This document shows positions 55,507-64,000 of a stretch of 64,000 bases of DNA, one piece after another. Below the pieces are notes generated by a model. It did not search any database and had not been told where the DNA came from. It saw only the letters and a program-made list of their open reading frames with translations. Position numbers and translations under genes: made by a program. The stretch comes from Zasmidium citrigriseum (lineage: Eukaryota; Ascomycota; Dothideomycetes; Mycosphaerellales; Mycosphaerellaceae). The stretch lies in contig NHNW01000032.1 in the NCBI GenBank assembly GCA_002786025.1, positions 124,001 through 188,000 on the forward strand, read 5' to 3'. Position 1 is the first letter of the stretch, and each line of letters begins with the position of its first letter.

Positions 55507-56517
55507 TCAACCCTCCCCTCCATCCGTCCCGAAAGCAACCTCCCCAGCATACGCACGATTGATCTGATCAGCCGCTCCCGACACACTCGCCAGCCAGGCC
55601 TTATCCAGCTCATGCAGCGGACCTGCAGCAAGCCACTGATGACGAAAGAGTGTACGTCCTTCGCTATGAGTGTAGCTTTCGGGGAAACCGAGTCTTCCAT
55701 TCTTGCCTTGGCCATTGGAGATCTCATTTGAAGCCTTGTACGTTTTGCCTCTGATGGTGAAGGTCTGATCGCCAGAGGTCGAGACGGGCGGTTGGTGAAC
55801 AGGAGTGAACGATGGAGTCTGAATGGTGCGGGTGGGTTGGATTGGAATTGCTGGATCGTCAGCAGGCTCAGTCGCACGCATCTTCTGGAGCTTGTGTTCC
55901 GTATGTTCGGGAATGAAGAGCGAATCAGAATCGTCATCAGACGAGGCATCGTGAACTTGCACACGATCTTCACCTGTAGACAGCATAGCCGTTTCGCCAG
56001 GCATTTCTGGACGGCTTGCAGCAGGTATTGGCGACGGCGTAGCAGATACAGCTCCTGGAGGTCCGGCGGAGCCATGGGAAGTCGTTGCGAGCGCACCAAG
56101 TCCAGGAGGTGCCTTCAAGCCCATACCAATTCGACTCCTTGGATGGGGCTCGACCCTTGCTCTTAGAGTGATTCCCAAACTTGTTGCAGCACTACTAATC
56201 TTGTCCCGTGCAGCGGCTCTCTCCTCCTCCTCAGCGACATCGTACACGTCCTTGTCGATGACATCCCTCCAAACCGCAGCTCTGTTCTTGTAGAAACGAC
56301 CCGAATACTCGTCATAAACGCTGTAGGCAGGCCAGGCGCCAGTTTCCGTGCTGTTGTAATGGTAGTTGAAGAGATTGGCGACTTGTTCCTTGTCGAGCTC
56401 GTATTCTTCGAAAGCGATGAAGATGAAGTGGCGCTCGCTGCGACCCCAGTGCTGGTACGATGATCTGTCTCCTCTGCTCATGATTGAGGTTGACATGGAT
56501 GGGTGGTTGCGGTCCAT
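55507..56517 (-). CDS. W-x3-ER module protein, 336 aa (family member 5)
   Basis: Uninterrupted from ATG 56517; in-frame ATGs at 56496 and 56481 are possible starts. Module at about 22-120: HWGRSERHFIFIAFEEYELD, LFNYHYNSTETGAW, AVWRDVIDKDVYD and ARDKISSAATSLGITL. A disordered linker (about 120-235) has an acidic Ser/Asp cluster. The C-terminal domain (about 245-330) reads FTIRGKTYKASNEISNGQ, RLGFPESY, LDKAWLASV and GAADQINRAYAGEVAFG, and is shared with the gene at 57015. So the family has two conserved domains joined by a variable linker. Function unknown. Confidence 0.8.
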   Translation of the reverse strand: MDRNHPSMSTSIMSRGDRSSYQHWGRSERHFIFIAFEEYELDKEQVANLFNYHYNSTETGAWPAYSVYDEYSGRFYKNRAAVWRDVIDKDVYDVAEEEERAAARDKISSAATSLGITLRARVEPHPRSRIGMGLKAPPGLGALATTSHGSAGPPGAVSATPSPIPAASRPEMPGETAMLSTGEDRVQVHDASSDDDSDSLFIPEHTEHKLQKMRATEPADDPAIPIQPTRTIQTPSFTPVHQPPVSTSGDQTFTIRGKTYKASNEISNGQGKNGRLGFPESYTHSEGRTLFRHQWLAAGPLHELDKAWLASVSGAADQINRAYAGEVAFGTDGGEG

Positions 56518-57014
56518 GGAGGGGCTTATATTGGCTAGCCTTGTGTTTGCTGCTCAGAAAGCGAAAGACTTCCTCTTGTTGTTATACATGAAGGTTGTGG
56601 ATTCCATTCGATCATGACCAAGATTGGCCAGTTTCATCTGGAATCTTCTCGCTCCAGATTTGGGCACAACTCCGTTCAAACATTTTGCTGGGGGTGCTGA
56701 ACATGCAGCATTTGCCGAATGATTGGAAAGCATCTACAACTTTCCCGTTGTGGTAGAATCCAGTCAGCTGAGAGGAGGCTAATTCGGGCCAGGCAGTCTC
56801 TGACTTCGTGAAAAGATGAAGTATCATGAACAAGCATTTGAGTCCTATAGATCTGAAGAATGGCGTCAACGTGTGTACAATGTACTAATTGCAAGTCCGT
56901 CGGCACAGCCGGATGCCTTTCCAGATGGAGGTATCTTCAGTGCGTCCTGTCTCTCATCAGCCCATTAGATATACGAACATTCCTCGCAACAAGACCCAAA
57001 TCAACATTGTCAAG
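56518..57014. other. Intergenic region
   Basis: 5' flank of member 5 and 3' flank of member 6; no gene. Confidence 0.5.
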
Positions 57015-57806
57015 TCAGCGTCGCAACATCCCAAATGCTATCTCTCGCTGAATAGCCCGAAAAACCTGCTCCTCCGCTCCAGGGACGTCCAGATACCAAG
57101 CAGTATCAAGGTCAGCAATCAATGTCCTATCGACCCACACATGACGGTAAATGATCAGCAGCTCTCCTTCATCGTCCGTAGTGCTATAGCATTCTGGGTA
57201 GCCGAGCCGAGCAAGACGTCCTATTCCGTTGCTGATGCCAGTTCCTGCTGCATACTCGCGTCCCTCAACCGTGAAGGGTGCACCAAAACTCTGACTCTGC
57301 TGCTCTTCGTCTTCCCATTCGTCCTCGCTGACGAAGAGCGGTGATGGTTCGCGATATGCATTTTGCTGTGGAAATGAAGTATCGTTATCACGCTCGCCCT
57401 CTGTGGCACCCTGGGACGTTGACGATGAGATTGCCGCCGAGGCATGAGAAGTTGCTGGTCCAGAAAGCTCAATAGCATCTGCGGTCGTAGCGGGAGCCTG
57501 TGCTACATCCTTTGGCTTGTCGACAAGAGGAATTTGATGAACCGCCGCCGCCTCTCTGATAAGTCGACGTGCCTCCTGCCGCTCTCGCTCCTCGTCTTCG
57601 TCATACTCGTTTTTGATGATGTGGTTGTGCCAATTGTATGTCGTTGGTGCATTCTTGGCGCCGTACTCAGATGTGATTCGCTTTGCAGTAAGACCTCTCT
57701 GATAATGGTGGTTGTGGATCGTAGCTTTCTCCGAACCGTTGAGTATGAACTCGTCGTACATGATGTGGATCATGTGTCGCTCTGCGGTGGGCCACGGCTT
57801 TGGCAT
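57015..57806 (-). CDS. W-x3-ER module protein, 263 aa (family member 6)
   Basis: ATG 57806 (CAACCATGCCAAAGCC) is chosen because the module starts four residues later; the frame is open to ATG 58073. Module: PWPTAERHMIHIMYDEFILN, YNWHNHIIKNEYD and EARRLIREAAAVHQIPL. A Ser/Thr/Ala-rich acidic linker follows. The C-terminal domain FTVEGREYAAGTGISNGI, RLGYPECY, YRHVWVD, LDTAWYLDV and GAEEQVFRAIQREIAFG matches that of the gene at 55507. Compact two-domain form of the family. A decayed copy lies directly upstream in the same phase. Confidence 0.8.
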   Translation of the reverse strand: MPKPWPTAERHMIHIMYDEFILNGSEKATIHNHHYQRGLTAKRITSEYGAKNAPTTYNWHNHIIKNEYDEDEERERQEARRLIREAAAVHQIPLVDKPKDVAQAPATTADAIELSGPATSHASAAISSSTSQGATEGERDNDTSFPQQNAYREPSPLFVSEDEWEDEEQQSQSFGAPFTVEGREYAAGTGISNGIGRLARLGYPECYSTTDDEGELLIIYRHVWVDRTLIADLDTAWYLDVPGAEEQVFRAIQREIAFGMLRR

Positions 57807-58112
57807 GGTTGGACGTTCTGGCGAGGAAGAGGACGGGAGAGCGAGGCAATGCTGGAATCGATATCTGCCACGGCTTTGAGGCCTGTGGTCTGGTTTTTGC
57901 TTGCTGCCTATTAAGAGCGGGCCAGAACCTTCGTGAATGCTCCCTTTGACCTGTTGACCCGCTTTCGCGGACGTGCGCCGCTGCTCAGCCAAGCTCCAAC
58001 AAGCTCCTTGAGCAGTGGTGACCTTGGAGGGAATTGAAGTCGAGAGATCGTACAGGCTTCTGGGTAGTGCCATCTGGTGTTGGGTCCCGGACCAGTGGTT
58101 GGACCCCAGGAG

Positions 58113-58536
58113 TTACCACTTGCTGCTTCGAAGCCGGAGAGGTATGGTCTCCATGGCTTGTGCAGGAGGCATGATGTTCGTCACGGCGGGAACCACTGCG
58201 TTTGTTGGTGCAGCTTCGTCAAAGCCCATGTTGGTACCGAGAACATTTGCGGTCTGCTGGAGGAGTTTTCGGGCAAGCTTACGTGCCGCTTGTTCAGTCT
58301 CGTGTTAGGATGCCTTCTCGACATGGGTCGTCCAGTCGTACTGTCTTCCTGTATTGCGGCCATTGTAGATGAGCACCAGTAGCTCCATTGCCATGTCTCC
58401 ATTGGAATCGCTGTGGCTGAACATCCTCGTTTTGGCGTAGTGGTCGATGACGAATTCGTCGTGCATGGTGAAGATCCTGTGGCGCTCTGCGATGTTCCAA
58501 GGGCTGGGCGTTGTGCGAGATGCTGTTGTGTGGCAT
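58113..58536 (-). pseudogene. Relic W-x3-ER module gene (family member 7)
   Basis: A minus-strand frame reads PWNIAERHRIFTMHDEFVID, then YDWTTHVEKAS-stop-HETEQAARKLARKLLQQ, aligning with member 6 through the whole module. TAA at 58307-58305 interrupts it and a second TAA lies at 58115-58113. The likely start ATG (58536) is out of phase by one base, so a frameshift near the start is also implied. It lies just upstream of member 6 and in the same phase, consistent with tandem duplication followed by decay. Confidence 0.65.
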
Positions 58537-58891
58537 AACAGCGACTACCATGGATGAGCGGAGATATTTTGATGCTGAACTTGGTTGCGGCCTCGCAGGT
58601 GTTGTTTGCCTTGTTGGGAGCATGCGCCAGACTCTTCGAACGCCACGCAGACGGATTGGAGTGAATTGTCCAGACTGCAATTCAGAATCTCCGAGAATCC
58701 AAAGGTATCCATGAGCATGATTACGCTGATGCCAGGTTCAGAGGTAGACTGGATGATGGGGTTGAAGATGTGGAAATGCCCCAGCAACGCCCCTTTTCAC
58801 TGCAAACGCTAGCGCCGAGTGAGGCTTGGCAGAGGGCAACACAAAACATCCGCTTCCCTCTCGACTTCTTCCTCTCCTCGCGCATCCCATC
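58537..58891. other. Intergenic region
   Basis: Between the family relic and the repeat protein gene. It includes a C/T-rich leader before 58892; nothing else is seen. Confidence 0.5.
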
Positions 58892-59618
58892 ATGTCTCAA
58901 CGTAAGCACACCCTGCACCACCTCCCTTAGCAGCTCAGACACTAACGTTCTCACAGAGGGATTCTTCGCAAACTTGGCTTTCCGCCCCGGGCCTGGCCAG
59001 CCCACCACCTCCACCACAAGCGCGGCGCCTGGCGCCAACAACACCACCACGACCGCGCCGGCTGGCCTCCCGGCCACCAACTTCACCTCGCCTGCGGCCT
59101 CCGCCGCCAGCAACACCACGGCCGCGCAGCTGGGCCAGCAGCTCGCGCAGTTGACTCTCGGGCCTGGCCAGCCCAACACCACCACCACCACCACCACCTC
59201 TCCGGCCGCGGAGTTGGGAAACCAACTCACGCACTTGACGCTCGGGCCTGGCCAGCCCGACACCAACATCCCCGCTAGCGCGGAGGAGCTGGAGGAGCTC
59301 GACGCCCTCCTCGCCAGCACGGAGCAAGATCTCCAATGCGAGAACGCGGCCGCGGTCGCGCGGAGAGCAGACGCGTGTGCGCGCGGTGGGAGTGGGGTCC
59401 CCGCCGTCGCTGCACCGCCACAGAGTGCGAGCCCGTGGGGTTATGACCCCCAGCCGTATCACGATCGGCTTGGTGGGCGCTCGGCGAAGGAGGAGAGGAG
59501 GGAGGAGTTTCGGCGGTTGGGGAGGAGGGAGAAGGAGGTCAGGGTGAGGGGGTGGAGGGAGGAGAGGGAGAGGAAGCAGCGCCGCAAGCTGGCGGCTGAT
59601 CCGTCCAGCATTCGGTGA
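58892..59618 (+). CDS. Low-complexity repeat protein, 223 aa, two exons
   Basis: A 10-bp first exon (58892-58901, MSQ) joins 58957-59618 across a 55-bp intron with GTAAGC donor, CACTAAC branch and TCACAG acceptor; the total is a multiple of three. The protein has three related units ending in GPGQP (FFANLAFRPGPGQP, QLAQLTLGPGQP, QLTHLTLGPGQP) separated by Thr/Ser/Asn/Ala-rich linkers. A helical segment follows (SAEELEELDALLASTEQDL), and then a strongly basic Arg/Glu-rich C-terminus. There is no signal peptide. A 401-codon antisense frame overlaps it and is judged a shadow of the GC-rich sequence. Confidence 0.7.
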
Positions 59619-60422
59619 GCTTGCTTTGGTGTTTTGCGTGTGTGCTGTGCTGTTGCTTGCGTGGGTGCTTGGGGCTTGTGGGTGTGGTTTTGCTTGCGGC
59701 GGCGTTTTGGGCTTGTAAAAAGTTTTGTTCAATTGCATGCTTGTGTCTGCCTCGTTGGCGGACCCTGTTCTCCCCTTCTGCAATCTCCCCTTTTCGACGA
59801 TCATTCGTGCCATTGGGTCTCCCATCGACGTCCTTGTTCTTGTAAAACGCTCGAGAAAAGCTGCAAAGACGCTATGGAGGAACTTTCCTGGCTTGAAAGG
59901 CATCAACACTAGCATATTGTGGACGGACAAAGATTGAGCTCCTCGTAGACCGGGTACCATATTACGCTCGAAGTCCGTCCGCAGCATCTTATACCTGTGA
60001 CTATGTAGTCTTCGTGTCGACCCTCCAACCAAGACGATTGGTCGCGAATGGGGCTTACGGTGCAGATCGCGTGTCAGAAGCATCGCAAAACCATCCACTC
60101 GCTCGGCGGTGCCACAACTATCGTCTGTCCTGTAGTCCATTCACGACAGAGTATAGACCTCTTGATTCGCAGTGAGAGATGAGAAGTGTCTACAGACGTC
60201 TTCTCGTCTTCGATTGAATAATCCTGTCTCCTTGTCTGGCCTGAGCTACCATCTGCTCTTGATATCCCCAGGCGTTGCTCTCAGCTCGACCCATTGGAGA
60301 CGACGCCAGTCTGTAAATCGCGCAAGAAGCCAAGGAAACCACCACACAGGTATAAAGTAGAGACTCCGTGGCAAACCGCCTTGCTTGACTCCCCTCGACA
60401 TCAGCATTCCTTGCAAGGCCGC
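59619..60422. other. Intergenic region, no gene seen
   Basis: 3' flanks of two convergent genes. Short frames only. Confidence 0.5.
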
Positions 60423-61550
60423 CTACCAGTACGCAGATTGCGAAGAAGATATCTGATCCGTAATCTGGCGAACCAAAGCCTCCTGCTCCCTCTCCTCTCG
60501 TAAGACCTCGCGTGGCTCACGGGGCTCAACGAACCTCATGTCGCCATCGCGAGCCAGGCGATCAGCGAAATGCTCTGCGAATGTAGCACCGAAGATACGA
60601 TTTGCTCGACCCTCCTTCCAGTACCAGGTGTACTTCGGCTCAGGAGACACCATGGCCTTGAGGCCTTTCTTGTCGAAGAAGCCTTCCCAGGCGGAGTTCG
60701 CAATCGTGCCACTCTCCTCGTTCCAGCCCAGCTCTCCAGCAGAACGCTTCTTCTCGACAGCACGAGTACACTCGAAGAAGTTCTTGACGACGCCGAAGAT
60801 AGCGCGCATGCGGAGATTGCGCGTGTTGATGGTGAGCTCGGCCGTCGTCCAGTTGATGGGTCCTGGCGGCCCCATCCACGTACGGTCGTCGTAGAAGTCC
60901 CCGACATTGTGGATGACGAGATTGATATCCTTAGGTTGAGTGCCGAAGACCTGGTCGAGGAAGAACTCTCCAGACTTCAGAGCCATGACAACCTCCTCGT
61001 AAGCTCCTGGGGTGTTGAACCGCAGCACGATCGGGGCATTGCGATCCGTCATATCGATCTCGAAAGGAGGAAGGTATCCGCCATGATACCACTTGAAGTC
61101 GCTGATGGAGTCGTGGATATCGCAGTTGCAGGGAGGATGGCGCGGATGGCCGCAGAAGGTAGTGTGCCAGTAGAGGTGCTGGTTGAGGATGAACGGACGG
61201 CCGGGAGCTTGGTAGAAGGCGAATGGTTTCTCGCGCCACTCCCGGCGATCCTGGATCAGACGTAGGAACGGGCCTCCGATGTGGGCGGCGTGGGAGAGTT
61301 CCCAGTCCTCGAAGTTTCCGAGGATGTTGGCGCAGAGCTCGGCGGTGTAGAGGACTTTGTGGCAGGCGGCGAAGCGATCGCGGCCGGATTCGGAGGACTC
61401 GGCGGTAGTGATGGGTCCCATTGTGCCGCCTTCGGGGGATGACTTTGCGGTGGTCGTCGAGACCATACTGTTCGGGTATTGGGCAGCGAGAGGAGCAGAC
61501 GTGGCGGCGGTCTTTGGAGACTCGACGTCGAGGACGGCCGTGTCGCGCAT
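60423..61550 (-). CDS. F-box-like protein, 375 aa (paralogue of the 62-kb gene)
   Basis: ATG 61550 is chosen because an intron-like CTAAC branch (61574-61570) and TTAGCAG acceptor (ending 61559) lie just upstream, implying a 5' UTR intron. A Ser/Thr-rich N-terminus precedes the F-box-like helix ACHKVLYTAELCANILGNFEDWEL (about residues 62-85). A large globular domain follows with a Cys/His pair region (FCGHPRHPPCNCDIH) and paralogue-shared segments (WTTAELTINTRNLRMRAIF, SPEPKYTWYWKEGRANRIFG). It aligns end to end with the 62044-62949 product. A role as SCF adaptor is possible but only inferred. Confidence 0.75.
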   Translation of the reverse strand: MRDTAVLDVESPKTAATSAPLAAQYPNSMVSTTTAKSSPEGGTMGPITTAESSESGRDRFAACHKVLYTAELCANILGNFEDWELSHAAHIGGPFLRLIQDRREWREKPFAFYQAPGRPFILNQHLYWHTTFCGHPRHPPCNCDIHDSISDFKWYHGGYLPPFEIDMTDRNAPIVLRFNTPGAYEEVVMALKSGEFFLDQVFGTQPKDINLVIHNVGDFYDDRTWMGPPGPINWTTAELTINTRNLRMRAIFGVVKNFFECTRAVEKKRSAGELGWNEESGTIANSAWEGFFDKKGLKAMVSPEPKYTWYWKEGRANRIFGATFAEHFADRLARDGDMRFVEPREPREVLREEREQEALVRQITDQISSSQSAYW

Positions 61551-62043
61551 ATCAGGATCTGCTAATGTGGTTAGTGTTGGCGCACAAGATAGGCAATGAT
61601 GAGTATACCAGGCCATCCAACCATGGGCGGGTCTGGTGCATCCGCCATAGTGCGGTGGCTCGCAGGGTTGAAGACCTGGTATATGGGAGGCGGATTGTAG
61701 GTCGGTGTAAAGGGCCAAATAATTAAGAAGTCGGAGTCGCTGTAGGTGTTGAGTGCGACGATGATGGTAGTCTTGCAAGGCGAGGCACGAGTTGCAGATG
61801 TCCAGGTTGGTCGTCCTTGAATCTCGAGGTCAGATGAACGCGCATGCAGGTCGGCAAACTTTAAGCCGGGATTCAGAAGACAAGCAGACCAGCTGCAAAG
61901 CTTTCCATGTGCCTAAGAACTCTTGATCCAATTTTCAAGGAAGACTCTCTCCCCAAGAACGTGCTACAGCATGGCAGTCATCCTTAGCCCACTGCCTCGT
62001 ATCCTGACTCTTTTCGCGGAGATTCGAGAGCCATACGACTAAC
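61551..62043. other. Intergenic region with probable 5' UTR intron
   Basis: Contains the minus-strand branch and acceptor signals of the 60.4-kb gene and the 3' flank of the 62-kb gene. Confidence 0.5.
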
Positions 62044-62949
62044 TCATTTCATAAACAATCCCTCCTCTTCGACTTCCCAAGAGCGACGATGCTCTGCCAA
62101 CGTGGCTCCCTCCCAAAAGACGCCCCAGCTAACCCTTTGCCAGGCCCAACAATACTTCGGCTGTTCCGACACAATGACATCGAGCTCGCTGGCGGAGAAG
62201 AACGTCTTCCATGGCGAGTTCCGAACCACACCCATCTCTTCATCCCACTCCGTCAGCTCTCCCTTCCGCAGCATCTTGTCCATTGCGTCGGCACACTCGT
62301 GCAGCTTCTTCGCGACGCGTAAGACAGTCTCCATCCTCCCAGCCCTGACCATGATCTCTGCTGTCTTCCACTTCAGCGCCATTGGAGGGCCCTGCCAATC
62401 GCGAGTGCGGCGGTGACGGAGGTCATTGTCGCTGATTACCAGCTTGAACATCAGGGGCCTCGTCCCGAGCTTCATTTGAAGGAAGAGGTCACGAGACTGC
62501 AGGGCCTCGACAATGTTCCTGTATCCCGTCATGCGGATTTCGATCGGGCTACTGTCCTCGTCTTCGCAGTGATAGTCGATCAGCATGTCGGGGAGATAGC
62601 CGGCATTGGCCCACGTGTCGATGTTGTTGTCGTATATGTGAGTCGTCCGGCACATACGACCATTCTTGAGTCTCTTGCGGCATATCATGGCAGCGTCGAA
62701 GATCTCGCTGTTGTGCTTGAGGCCTTGTTCGCCGTCGGTGCTGTACTCCAGGCCAAGTGCTACTGCGAGTCTTGCGTCTCCTCTGATGACATCGAGAAAA
62801 GGGCGTCCCGCCTCGGCGCAGTGTTTGACCTCCCAGGTCGTGAGCTCGTCGAGGATCGCGAGGCAGAGCTCAGGGAGACGAAGGACTTTGTGGCAGGCTT
62901 CGTATGGATCTTTCGGCTTGGGGCGAGGGGAATGGAGAGCGAATTCCAT
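62044..62949 (-). CDS. F-box-like protein, 301 aa (paralogue of the 60-kb gene)
   Basis: ATG 62949 (MEFALHSPRPKPKD) is used. The frame is open to 62991 but only through GTG, and a 61-bp 5' UTR intron fits just upstream (GTAAGA donor at 63045, TGGCAG acceptor ending 62985). The F-box-like helix ACHKVLRLPELCLAILDELTTWEV is at about residues 18-41. Shared paralogue segments follow: MTGYRNIVEALQSRDLFL, RDWQGPPMALKWKTAEIMV, RNSPWKTFF and SEQPKYCWAWQRVSWGVFWEGATLAEH. Same strand as its paralogue and about 500 bp away, so a tandem duplicate with considerable divergence. Confidence 0.75.
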   Translation of the reverse strand: MEFALHSPRPKPKDPYEACHKVLRLPELCLAILDELTTWEVKHCAEAGRPFLDVIRGDARLAVALGLEYSTDGEQGLKHNSEIFDAAMICRKRLKNGRMCRTTHIYDNNIDTWANAGYLPDMLIDYHCEDEDSSPIEIRMTGYRNIVEALQSRDLFLQMKLGTRPLMFKLVISDNDLRHRRTRDWQGPPMALKWKTAEIMVRAGRMETVLRVAKKLHECADAMDKMLRKGELTEWDEEMGVVRNSPWKTFFSASELDVIVSEQPKYCWAWQRVSWGVFWEGATLAEHRRSWEVEEEGLFMK

Positions 62950-64000
62950 CTTTTCCGGCTCGCTCGTCGCGTTGCTGGTCGTGCCTGCCACAAGGTCAGT
63001 TTCATTTCACTTGGAGGCTCAGAAGTGAGGTGATGGAGGTCTTACAGTGAGCCGCCACGCTGGCGGTGGTGTCGTCGGGGTTGTCGTGATCTCAAGAAAA
63101 CGATGCGAGGCTAGAGGACTGATATACGATGCAGTAGCGAGTGAAGCGAGGGACGGCGAGGAGACAGAGTGAAGTGTACAAGTGAAAGCTACCGTAGTGG
63201 GCAGCGACGTGGTGCCCAGTACTATGGATGTGAATTCACTCACACGCTCCTGCCAAATTTGACTGCACCACAACTCCAGATTGGAAGGCACGACCGGTAT
63301 TTCTACTATCGGTCGATTTCTACTTCCGATCTCTGCAACTATGAGCGGGCATCTGCAGCCATGGCAATGACTAGCTGCAGGTGGGTTGCGTGAGAACAGC
63401 GAGAGTGCGCAAACAACTCGGATCAAACTGGACGAAATTACTACTGGGTTACGCTGGTTGCAGGGCAGCATCTGCCCGAAGTGTAGGAGAAAAGAATCAT
63501 GCAATACACCCACAGGGCTGAAAATCATAGCAGGTATAAAAGACCAGTTTACCACACATTCTTCATGTTCCACATCTTGACGAGCAAGAACAAGAAGCCC
63601 ACCGTCCGTCGGGGTGGGACTGCCAGGCAGACCGACGCCATACTGGCGGCAGCGAGCGCCCTATCATGCAATTACAGACCTGGATGTAGGAGACCGCTTT
63701 CACGCGGTCATGAAAGAGTGCTGCTGGGTGTACGAGGTGAGATTCGATGTAACTGCGTAAGGTTAACCAGGGGTCAAGCAAGGAAGAGAGAATGAGTGAC
63801 ACATCTGTGAAGTTGTGGAAAATCGAGGGTGACCTTGAGAGTACGGAAATGACTTCTTCTGGTGCCTAATTCCTCCGCCCAACGGACTTTTCCGCAGCCA
63901 TGCCATGCGATGAACCTGCTCCACGAGGGCACCCCATTCTTCCCAGTCATCTTATCCCTCCCGCACATGGAGTCTTACTTCAAGCGCAGAAATCTCCCCA
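62950..64000. other. 5' flank and window-edge region, no further gene seen
   Basis: Holds the 5' UTR intron (62985-63045) of the F-box-like gene and about 900 bases with only short overlapping frames. Confidence 0.5.

Noticed and set aside
58935..60140. 401-codon minus-strand frame
   Set aside because: Antisense to the spliced repeat protein; low-complexity Leu/Pro/Arg text produced by GC-rich repeats, with no domain.

Overview
The window reads as accessory sequence from a filamentous ascomycete, most likely a Dothideomycete. Introns are short (about 48-61 bp) with GTRNGN donors, CTRAC-type branch points and CAG/TAG acceptors. Start codons sit in CACCATG-like contexts, and 5' UTRs are rich in C and A. 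No bacterial or viral features, rRNA genes or confident tRNA genes were seen. The class assignment is inference from gene style, not from a marker gene.

Layout. 1-8.6 kb: two GC-rich, low-coding repeat blocks (A and B) flank an F-box-like gene and a small gene. 9.6-18.8 kb: two unknown proteins, a secreted cysteine-containing protein, a RING-finger protein and a four-span membrane protein. 19-26 kb: BTB/POZ-like genes mixed with a coiled-coil gene pair. 26-31 kb: a third repeat block (C) running into a purine-rich degenerate repeat array. 32-41 kb: an F-box-like gene, an F-box-like pseudogene, a GH43 glycosidase gene broken by a stop codon, two more BTB-like genes and a RING gene carrying a perfect 63-bp internal duplication. 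41-43.8 kb: a degenerate tandem repeat and little else. 43.8-58.6 kb: a cluster of seven related genes, called here the W-x3-ER module family, interrupted by an alpha/beta-hydrolase gene and a RING pseudogene. 58.9-63 kb: a low-complexity repeat protein and two paralogous F-box-like proteins.

Most of the window consists of small lineage-expanded gene families: five BTB-like, seven W-x3-ER, three RING, five F-box-like and two coiled-coil genes. BTB, F-box and RING domains are all ubiquitin-ligase modules, so the locus may be an expanded reservoir of ubiquitin-adaptor-like proteins. That role is inferred from domain classes only.

Several members are interrupted by in-frame stop codons while the surrounding frame stays intact. 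Of the ten internal stops I located, seven are TAG, three are TAA and none is TGA. This fits light CpA-to-TpA (RIP-like) mutation of duplicated genes. Recoding of UAG, for example by A-to-I mRNA editing, is a second explanation that RNA data could test. All exon structures were read by eye from splice signals, frame and paralogue comparison.
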